Below are positions 33,801-41,414 of a DNA stretch of 41,414 nt, piece after piece (the stretch's first letter is position 1; each line of letters starts with the position of its first letter). Source of the stretch: Krasilnikovozyma curviuscula (Eukaryota > Basidiomycota > Tremellomycetes > Cystofilobasidiales > Mrakiaceae). The position numbers and the translations under genes were made by a program. The notes below the pieces were generated by a model that was not told where the DNA came from, searched no databases, and saw nothing but the letters and a program-made list of their open reading frames with translations. Location: assembly GCA_014825775.1 (NCBI GenBank), contig MVAQ01000196.1:1-41414 (forward strand), written 5' to 3'.

Positions 33801-34055
33801 TCATCGGAATCAAATCTCCAAAAGCCGAAGTAGAAAGAGGGTTCAGATTCTGGGATGTTGTAAGTCTCTCACCCCCTCGTTTTTCGTCGTTTACTCAGCC
33901 CTTGACACCCGCTGTTTGTTGCCTAGCTTCTGATCGCAATCAGAACGCTTTCCAAAAATCAAGCTGGGAAGGGACCTCAGTCCATCGATATTCAGGACTC
34001 AGTTGTCGCTCAGTTTGAGGCAGCTGATGCTTGGTTGAAGCCAATGAGACTTTGA
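30818..34055 (+). CDS. MKT1: MKT1-like post-transcriptional regulator with XPG/FEN-like nuclease fold
   Basis: The first exon is 22 nt (30818-30839, MGIRNFE), followed by an unusually long intron of 426 nt to 31265; the next exon gives QYLKDKQLISSCSL and RLGIDLPHYLGKLL, the XPG N-terminal block. Later exons: 31266-31734, about 31834-32612, 32694-32848, 32919-33081, 33151-33401, 33467-33858, about 33927-34055. The XPG-I part reads APYLTWSQLIYLQ, VYASSEALLFP and FLDIGILAGSDLSPTF. The acidic residues that bind metal in FEN-type nucleases are mostly replaced, as in Mkt1. The C-terminal half (WRFLDLRGFLTPAHTHAAMA, ALELTRAGVLHGDLLSG) is the Mkt1-specific domain. Yeast Mkt1 partners Pbp1 in mRNA-specific translation control. 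An in-frame ATG at 30722 could add 32 residues, but the XPG start MGI favours 30818. Confidence 0.9.
32081..32106 (+). repeat. His/Gln-rich short repeat in MKT1-like protein
   Basis: Alternating CAT/CAA/CAC codons encode HQHQHHHQN just after the XPG-I block. It is simple-sequence coding DNA in a likely loop. Confidence 0.6.
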
Positions 34056-34292
34056 AATATCTCGGGAATATGCATCACCCTTATCCGCTCAGTCATTAGA
34101 TCAGCGAGAAGTTTAAGCCGATACGATACACTACAATTTGCATCTCTGTGTGCATTCGTCAAATCTGGCATTGATCATTGTTCTCTGCACAACGAGCCTC
34201 TATGAACTGTTCTCATTTTTGGAAGGAGTAGTCGCTGTCGACATATGCAGTACAAGTGCTATGTGTCAACTTCTAATAAAGAGAAAGTCACT

Positions 34293-34727
34293 TCAAAAAC
34301 AGTTGTCATCAAACTTCCATCGAGACTGACTGCAAGGTCCAGAGAAGGTCAGGCTGATGAACTGATTGTCGCCATCACAGGCATTGCCGCTTGACCCACA
34401 ACCAGCGTGTTTTGTCATCTTACATTCCCATCGCGCTAACTTCGTCGACGCTGGTATCCCCGTAGCAAATAACACCAGTCGCGTTTTGTCTGATTGTCTC
34501 TGAATAAGCAGCGATATCGGTTTCAGATGCGCTGTCAGATGGGCTAGATACGTGGCAGCAGCAGCAGCAGCTTCCATGCCAACTGACGCTGGAGCGTGTG
34601 AAAAGACAGGTGTCAGCATCGAAGTAGGATAGTTGAGATCTCACTGTTATTTAACGTATGGCTGGACAGTTGTAGATATACCTAATATTGTTGTTGAAGT
34701 GAAGGTAAAATAGGTGAACCCAGACAT
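34293..34727 (-). CDS. Candidate orphan gene, about 100 residues, with a five-cysteine run
   Basis: Three exons join in phase on the minus strand: 34727-34682, 34643-34424, 34329-34293. They give a 100-residue protein starting MSGFTYFTFTSTTIL and ending SRWKFDDNCF. The middle exon encodes a Ser/Thr/Asp-rich sequence with HGSCCCCCHVSS and NATGVICYGDTSVDEV. Intron 1 would be only 38 nt; intron 2 is 94 nt with a CCTGAC branch point and TTGCAG acceptor. Just upstream, at 34819-34802, is a perfect TACTAAC branch site followed by TTCTATTTCAG, as for a 5'UTR intron on this strand, which supports a spliced minus-strand transcript. I recognise no family, and there is no clear signal peptide. An alternative is a spliced non-coding RNA or a chance frame. 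Confidence 0.35.
34555..34571. repeat. (GCA)5 trinucleotide repeat
   Basis: Five tandem GCA units plus GC. On the minus strand the unit reads TGC or GCT: in the frame of the candidate gene it encodes five cysteines, in the overlapping frame five alanines. Confidence 0.8.
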
Positions 34728-34801
34728 CTCTAAGATGGGGAAGTGAAGCTATGAAATGGAGAGGAGATGGGAAACGAAAAGAGGCTTGTTTTCTCATTTA
34801 C

Positions 34802-34819
34802 CTGAAATAGAAGTTAGTA
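34802..34819 (-). promoter_or_regulatory. Canonical intron 3' end (TACTAAC branch site and TTTCAG)
   Basis: On the minus strand TACTAAC (34819-34813) is followed ten bases later by the CAG acceptor ending at 34802, with a pyrimidine-rich spacer. It has no partner in the called plus-strand genes, and suggests a spliced leader for the candidate gene that follows. Confidence 0.45.
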
Positions 34820-35696
34820 GCCCCCTTTCCCTTTCCTAAGGTCTTTGCCATCAGGTTCAGTGTGAACGAATTGAACATGCTGTTAGGATTTCAGATACAG
34901 GAACAATGACGACTGAGTTTGGTGTCTGCGCTTAATTAGAGAGCGACAGGTCCGTTCGCCAAGGGATGTAAACCTATCTGATCTCCGCAAAAGCTACTCC
35001 ATTCACACATTCATTTTTATTTATTTTATTGGTCTTTTGTTGTTGGGAAGAAAAACAAAGCAAACTTTCCCGTCGCTGTGCTCTCACTCATCACCGCTCC
35101 CCTTTCTCCCCATCGGCATCTTTGCGGCTCTGAGAGCTGAGCGAGATACCACTTCAGATAAGCCATACTACCGTTCTTTGGTTTCGGTGGTACAGCCAAC
35201 CGTCACCCTGCGGGAGAGCGCAGATGGCAAAGCAGATCTCTGACATGGCGCTGCTTGTTTTTTACCTCTCGAATTGACTACGACGAACCTGTTCCTCCTC
35301 CAGAAGCCTCTCACACACGAAATATTCTAAACATAGCGATAGTTCAAGCCTCGTCACCTTTTCTCACACGATCTTGTTCTTCTCACAAGCGCCTGCGAAG
35401 TGCAGCGAGAACGCAGACCAGCAATACATTGCGCAATCCACGACCGGCAGCAGCTGTACCACAAGGAAGCTTGAAACTTTCGTGAGAGAAAGTCTCTCAT
35501 TGCGTCTAGATTGATTCTACATAACGAAACTGCAGCAGAAAATTCTTAAGATATTGGACGGATTTATTCCCGAGAGAAAACCCAGCAGGGCTGCGTGCAG
35601 TGTTGGTCTCGAAAGGCGATTTGCACCAACCGCCCAACCGCTGCTGCCTACTACCTTCTCTTCCCTCCAGGAAGGGTCGTCTGGATATCCTTCAAG
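34820..35696. other. Intergenic region upstream of CTR9
   Basis: About 880 bp between the candidate orphan gene leader and the CTR9 ATG. It includes an AT-rich stretch around 35010-35040 and C/T-rich sequence at 35070-35110 on the plus strand that could be part of the CTR9 promoter. The short open frames here show no domain. The frame before the CTR9 ATG is open for about 30 codons without an ATG. Confidence 0.4.
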
Positions 35697-38600
35697 ATGG
35701 CGGAAGACAGGCTCGTTCAGATCAACTTGGGACACTCGGAAGTCGTCGATTTCAACCTGGACTCCCTTCCAGAGGAAGGCGTGTTCCAGGATCTGATTGA
35801 GATGCTTCCCGAATCTTCAGCTAGCGTACAGGTCTGGCTGGATTGTGCCTTGGAGCTCATCAGGGTTGGAATGCTACCACAGGCGGAGGAACTGGCAGCA
35901 AAAGGTGCAGCAGGTAAGCAAAGCAACCAGCGGCTCTTCTGTACAACTCAATCATGGAGATTGTCATTCTGACACCGTTCTTTCTCTATTGATATTATTA
36001 AGTGTTTGGTCAAACTGCCCAGATGAGTTCCATTCCACCGCTCATTCTGCTGCTGGCATCTCAGAAACTCGAAAAGGCACGCCAATGTCCTGCCTCTTCC
36101 ACCGTATCAAACGACAACAGGTCCCTCTATCACAATCAAGCTACAGATCTTCTTCAGAGCATAAGTCAGATGGGCCCTTCGACCGGTCCAGCGAATGAGG
36201 GCATCGTCACCTTCCTCATGAGAGGTCAGTATTCGTCCTACTTTTCCAATTCCAAGACGAACAATAGCAGTCATTTAGCTAAAGTTGTTGTGTGGTGTGC
36301 ATGTTCCAGGCCTTATTGATCTACATGCTAGACCTCTCCAGACTCAAAGATCTGAGAAACTGTTCGATGATGTTTTAGCCAAGGAGCCTACGAATATTGT
36401 TGCTCTCATGGGCAAGGTGAGCTAGCTAGGTATCTTCCTCAAGAGTAATCAATTCTCTGACCGGTTTTTCTTCTCCGGCTGAAGGCCCGTATCCTACTTA
36501 CTAGCAAAAAGATCTCTGCTTCCCTCCGAATGTATCAACAAGTTCTCAAACTACGGCCTGAATCCACCTCTCCGGACCCTCGAATCGGAATGGGACTTTG
36601 TTACTTGTACTTGGGCCACAAAGACTACGCTAAGAAGGCTTGGAAGAGGAGTTTAGAACTCGTACGTTATTGAACTTCGAACTAATTTGTCATGTTCAAT
36701 CAACTGAGAATTCTTGCGCGGTGCGCAATTGTACAGAACCCCAAATCCAATGCAGCTCAACTTCTCCTCTCGCTACACAGCATCAATGAAGCCAAGACGG
36801 CTCTGATTGGTGACGATGACTCGAAGTGGAATAATGTATCTGGACTATATGATGCTGGAGTGAAAGGGCTGACAAAGTTCTTCAAAGAGAGTGGTTACAA
36901 AAGCGCTTCCGCTGCGATTGCGTTGGCCAATGTCTGGGGTCTTGAGCGAGGTGAAACTGAAAAAGTGAGTAGAGACCTTCAGGTGATACCTCGTTTCTGT
37001 TAAGCTTATGAGATTGCCACGCCTCGTCAGGGAATTAAACTCATTGACATCGCCCTTCAACAAGCTGATACTGACGGATTAAGAACGCATGCCAAACTGG
37101 TTCTTGGTCGACTGTTGCACGCTCAAGGAAGGATAGATGATGCTCTGAAGGCATTCGAAGGCGTGGTGAAGGATCAAGAGAATAATTTGGCTGGATGGGT
37201 GGGTACTGGCGTCTGTCAGTTAAAGAAAGGTACGTTAACCGTTCCGTCAGTGCGCGTCCGAAGCTATTCTAAATGATTCTTTCTGTCAAGGTGATATGCT
37301 TCTTGCTCGACATACCTTCGAGAAGATCTCAAGTCGTTTCCCAGACACACCAGAAGTGACCGCCATCTTAGCATCTCTCCTCCTTCGACCAAACTTGGGT
37401 GCATCTGATGCGGAGAAGAAAGCGGACCTCGACAAATCCAGAGACTTCTTCGATAGGATATGTCAAGCAATCGACAGTGGGAAAGGAAGGAAGGTGGGTG
37501 ACGACTCGCAGTTGTGGATCGAAATCGGAAGAGCATGGCAGGCCCTCGATGTTCAAAAGGCGGTCAAGGCGTACCAACAAAGTGCCGCCAATTCTGAAAC
37601 CAAAGCACCCGACATAGTCAACAATCTTGGTGTCATGGCACAGCTTTCTGGAAATTACGAAACGGCTCAGTCGATGTATCAGGATGCTCTGACCGAAATT
37701 ATTGGACTTAACTCGGACAAAGTCGATGGATGGAAAACAACAGTTCTGTATAATCTTGGGCGAGTCTACGAAGAGCAAGGAATGGAGGATTTGGCGCGGG
37801 AAGCATACTCTAGGCTACTTCAGGCTCACCCTGAGTATCAAGATGGTACGTTTTCCAGTCTCCAACACCTTTCTCAAGGTCTTCCTCCTCATTTCCTCCT
37901 TTCCTCTTATCTAGCAAAAGCACGTCTTGCTGCTATGCATATGAGCCATGGTCGCATAGACGAAGCGTCTCGTCTCTTGAAGGAAGCTTTGGAGCCTAAT
38001 GATGGCAATCTTGAAATCCGAGCCCTGACTGCTTATATGCTTGTCAACAACGCCGGAATTTCAGCAACCCAGAATAAAGCCGTCTTAGACTTCACCTATA
38101 CAACTTTGAAGAAGCACGACAGAAGAGATGTGTACTCCCTGTGTGCGAGTGCTTACGTCAACTATCAACTCGCTCGAGAAGTCAAAGCTTCTAGAGATAC
38201 CCCTGAAGAACACAAACTGGTTGCCAAGGAACGAGCCAAGTATTACACTCAAGCCATTGAACTTTACAATAAGGCTCTTAGCATCGATCCTGAATGTGTT
38301 TATGCAGCTCAGGGTCTTGCCATTGCCGTTGCTGAAGATGCTTTCGCTATTCCCACGATCTTGGGAGGTCCACAAGTCGCAGATGAAGGAAAGGTCAGAG
38401 TAGAGAACGCTCGACAGGCTATCTCTATCCTTCAGAAAGTCAGAGAGTGCGCCCCTGACGGCGGTGTCTATATCAATTTGGGCCATTGTTATTTCGCTAA
38501 TGATGAGTACACCAAAGCAATTGAGAGTGTGAGCCTCAACCCACCCTTCTACATCTTCTACCCTTCAAGTGAGCTAACGTCTGCCTCTAACAGTACGAAA

Positions 38601-40070
38601 CTGCCCTCCAGCGCTTCTTCAAGGGTAAAGATTTGACGACTATGGTGTATCTTTCTCGTGCTTGGTACACCAGAGGCAACGTTGAAGGCAACTTTTCAAT
38701 GATGGGTGTCGCTTTGAGATACACTAAGAACGTAAGTATGGCTCGATCGATCAGATATTGCATTGTTACTCACCAGAACCCCACTTTTATCCATTTCATC
38801 AGGCTCTCGACATTTCTCCTGGCGACAAGTCCCTTCATTTCAATCGAGCGATGATTCAACAGAAAGCTGTTGAAATGCTGTTAGTCACTCCAGTTGACAA
38901 AAGAACTTTGGAAGAGCTGGAGGATGCTTCTCAACATGCACTGGAGGCCCAAAAGTGAGTCGTGGTTTGTCTGAATATAATCTAGAATCTTGATGCTCAT
39001 TGTGTTGTTTCTCCTTCTGATTACAGGGCTTTCGAATCTCTCTCCAAAGACCAGACTCCAGGTTTGCCTTATTCGCGAGAGGTTGCTGAACAGCGATTTA
39101 AGTACGGCCAGTCTATCATGAGACGTCTGCCAGATGCGAAGACAAGTCAGAGCGAGTTTGAAGAGTCAGCGAAGGCTAAGGTTCAAGAGGCGAAGATACG
39201 TCGACAGGAAGAACAGGCGAAGCTTGCTGAAAAGGAGGTGAGTCTTGAGTTTGTTTTTATCCGCATCAACATAACTCAATGCAGGTTTTTTTTTCATTTT
39301 AGGCTGAACATCTCGAATCGATCCGTCAACAACAAGCTGCTTTGGCAGAAGAGCGCCGTCATCGTCGTGAAGAAGTTTCAACATGGATTATTGCTGAACC
39401 GATGGATGACTATGTTCCCAAAAAGGCACGTGACCCAAGCCAGAAGAAGCGAAGGAAGATCAAGACGGAAGATGGAATGGAAGAGAGGAGCGACATTGAC
39501 GATTCTGCCCCTCCCCCAAAGAGAGCGAAGAAGGGGAAGAAACAGACGAGAGCTGATCCTGATGGAGATGATGAGAGTACTGCTAATGAGAGTGGTGCTG
39601 AAGGTAGCGGTACTGAGACAAAGAAGAAGTCAAGAGTAAGCCATTTCATTCTTGCTTTAGTGCACTTGCTGATCTCTTGACGTTTCTGCCCATAGTCTAA
39701 AAGTAAACCGAAGCATAAAAGGAAGAAGGTTATTGATCCTGACGGCGATGAAGAGATGGAAGAAGTCGCCAAGCCGTCAAAGGCGAAGAAGAACAAATTG
39801 TAGGTTTGTTATGACGACTTCGAACTCATCATCGACTGACTATCGATTGTCCTTTTGCACAGCAAATCATCTGAGATCATTGAAGACTCCGATGAGGAGG
39901 ATGAAACCGTCGTTCCGAAAGTCTCTGCGGCGGAGACCGTCACTGAGAAGGATTCAGCGTCTGACACTGATGCCAAAGAAAATAATGGAACCACACAGGA
40001 AGAGAAGAACTTCGAGGAAAATAAGGAGGAGGATGAGGAAGAGAGCGATGTTAGTGAGGACGACGAATAA
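35697..40070 (+). CDS. CTR9: CTR9, TPR scaffold subunit of the Paf1 transcription elongation complex
   Basis: A multi-exon gene of roughly 1,150-1,200 residues starting MAEDRLVQINLGHSEVVDFN, then LDSLPEEGVFQDLIEMLPES, as in Ctr9 N-termini. It is filled with TPR repeats (ILLTSKKISASLRMYQQVLK, PRIGMGLCYLYLGHKDYAKK, RLLHAQGRIDDALKAFEGVV, GVMAQLSGNYETAQSMYQDA, LYNLGRVYEEQGMEDLAREA, GGVYINLGHCYFANDEYTKA). After the TPRs come a charged coiled coil (ESAKAKVQEAKIRRQEEQAK) and WIIAEPMDDYVPKK, then alternating basic patches (KPKHKRKK) and a long acidic tail (ENKEEDEEESDVSEDDE). Ctr9 scaffolds the Paf1 complex, which travels with RNA polymerase II and promotes H2B ubiquitination and H3K4/K36 methylation. 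The start is chosen because the homologous N-terminus begins just there. The stop is TAA at 40068. Confidence 0.95.
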
Positions 40071-40234
40071 AAAGTGCATTTGTTGACTGCTTCTTATCTA
40101 CGGTGGATCGTGTAGACTACCCTGGGTAATTTGGATTATGCTTATGGATTGTACAAGTTATTGACTGTGTTTTGCCAGCTCCTATGTCTTTCTAGAACGA
40201 AATTCTCCGAGCGCTTGTCTCAATCTCCTGTCAT

Positions 40235-41188
40235 CTAAGCCTTTTTAACCATAGCTTCTGCAGTATACGACCCTGGAACCTGGGTCGAGGTCAACACAAT
40301 CGATTTGACGCTTTCGAAACCGCACTTTTGGTAAACAGGTAGACCTAGTAAGGGCGTACAAGAATGTTATCAACATTGTAGCAAGGCACGCACTATGGGA
40401 CAGAGAGGTTACGCACCAGCTTCGCTAGCTTCCACATACGCTGGATACTTGAGCTCTTTCGCGATATCTGTACCATAGGCAATGAGCTTCTTCCCAGCAC
40501 CTAAGCCTTGGTAATCAGCGTGAACAGCGAGCCAGCGCAAGTGGCTGTTGAGGGGAGTAAAGAAACAAGTCATCAGTAAAGCAACAGGGTACTGTGAAGA
40601 AGAATCTTGAACAACTGAGTTCTCACAGATGTGCCTGTCCACCAACGAATTCTGAACGAGTCTGCGGTAGCACGCTCCAGAAGTATTCTCCAAAGACGGG
40701 ATCTCCGCCTTCGTGTTCCCAGGCTTCAGCTTTCTTTTCTTCTTCTGTTTTCGCCTTCGAAGCGGCCTCAGTCAGCTCTGCCCAGTTAGAGGGCTCCTTA
40801 CACCTGCAGCCAGCCAGCGCATGTAAGGTACCAGGTTGCGTTAGTAACCCGGCAGATGGCCATGTGGAAGGAACTGAAGGAAGGTTACTCACCATATAGC
40901 GTAGCCGATGATTTTTTGTTTACCGTCTTCCTGAATCGTCGCTTTGGCGAAGTAAATCTCGTCGTAGGTGTTTTGAGTGCTCGACGAGGTTGGGAACCAG
41001 AGCCTGGTCCACTCGGCGTTAAATCTATCCGTCTTTTGAGCCAAGTCGAGTAACTCTACAGGCTCAAAGAACTTGGACAGCAGGTCCTTGTCTCTGTGGA
41101 ACGCTGACCGGTGAACAATTCCAACTTCAGGAACGTCTTGAACGCTCGACAGCTCGACGGTAACTTGTGGCCTAACTTTGGTTGACAT
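40235..41188 (-). CDS. GNAT-family N-acetyltransferase
   Basis: At least four exons, about 245 residues, starting MSTKVRPQVTVELSSVQDVP. The acetyl-CoA site is clear: LRWLAVHADYQGLGAGKKLI, with the Q-x-x-G-x-G/A signature (QGLGAG) of motif A after beta-4, followed by YPAYVEASEAGLPVYQKCGF, the usual motif B 'leaves / YxKxGF' end. The N-terminal part (VGIVHRSAFHRDKDLLSKFF) and an insertion rich in Glu/Lys (SKAKTEEEKKAEAWEHEGG) are like the fungal puromycin/polyamine-type GNAT group, whose substrates are mostly unknown. The protein ends AMVKKA at TAG 40235. It is convergent with CTR9 (164 bp). Family certain, substrate unknown. Confidence 0.87.
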
Positions 41189-41414
41189 TGAATACGTTTG
41201 ATTCTACGAAGTTGTTGTTGTGATTTGTTTTGTTAGCAATGATGATAGTTTCGAATGAATCACGCTTGCATCAGACCTTTCATTTTAATACCCAGTGCGG
41301 CTCCATGCGAGTCTTCAAGCACTGCATACGCGGCTAACAAAAGCCATTTACACGAGCGAAACACCGGGTGTGCGTTTTGCTTTTTTTTTTTTTTTTTTTT
41401 CGTTTGCGTTAAGT
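41189..41414. promoter_or_regulatory. Upstream region of the acetyltransferase with a 20-nt poly(dA:dT) tract
   Basis: A run of 20 T at 41381-41400 lies about 190 bp upstream of the minus-strand acetyltransferase start. Poly(dA:dT) tracts in yeast promoters disfavour nucleosomes; that role here is inference. The run is also prone to length error in sequencing. Confidence 0.45.

Noticed and set aside
34293..34619. Alternative 108-codon minus-strand frame with an Ala run and Cys-rich end
   Set aside because: It reads straight through the good GTAAGA donor at 34423 and has no upstream splice partner in phase, so the Cys-run frame was preferred, though with low confidence.
35255..35485. Plus-strand 76-codon frame upstream of CTR9
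   Set aside because: Ser/Arg-rich with no domain and not joinable in phase to CTR9; treated as leader or promoter.

Overview
The window is a compact stretch of fungal nuclear DNA, most likely from a basidiomycete yeast of the Tremellales (Cryptococcus/Kwoniella type). The reasons are eukaryotic genes cut by many short introns (mostly about 40-100 nt, GT...AG, with CTNAC-like branch points), closely packed genes on both strands with little intergenic DNA, and a gene set typical of fungi (HET-C, MKT1, NVJ2, a giant hybrid histidine kinase, COX23, NC2-beta). Because of the introns, contiguous open frames miss or fragment several genes. I rebuilt these by joining exons by eye and checking phase, so exon edges are inferred unless stated. 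The lineage is an inference.

Layout from left to right: HET-C-like protein (+, cut by the left edge, to 2328); proteasome beta-3 subunit PUP3 (-, 2520-3764); Maf/ASMTL-type nucleotide pyrophosphatase (-, 4061-5352); mitochondrial class I release factor (-, 5466-7088); a previously hidden C-terminal homeodomain protein (-, 7398-9045); an NVJ2/TEX2-type lipid-transfer protein with PH and SMP domains (-, 9883-14026); an APC-superfamily amino acid permease (-, 14197-17288); the tiny gamma-tubulin-complex factor MOZART1 in four micro-exons (+, 17407-17809); NC2-beta/DR1 (-, 18004-18844); a roughly 8.6 kb hybrid histidine kinase (-, 19177-27778); a CDK7/Kin28-type kinase (-, 28238-29710) divergent from COX23 (+, 29806-30476); MKT1 (+, 30818-34055); a candidate 100-residue orphan gene (-, 34293-34727); the Paf1-complex subunit CTR9 (+, 35697-40070); and a GNAT acetyltransferase (-, 40235-41188).

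Most of these are housekeeping genes with no operon-like logic. Shared themes are only loose: RNA polymerase II transcription (NC2-beta, CDK7, CTR9), mitochondrial function (release factor, COX23), and sensing and regulation (histidine kinase, homeodomain protein). Two head-to-head pairs share very short intergenic regions (permease/MZT1 118 bp, CDK7/COX23 95 bp) and are candidates for bidirectional promoters. The least described elements are the homeodomain protein, the orphan gene near 34.5 kb, and the architecture and micro-exon structure of the histidine kinase. I see no mobile element, CRISPR array, rRNA or convincing tRNA.
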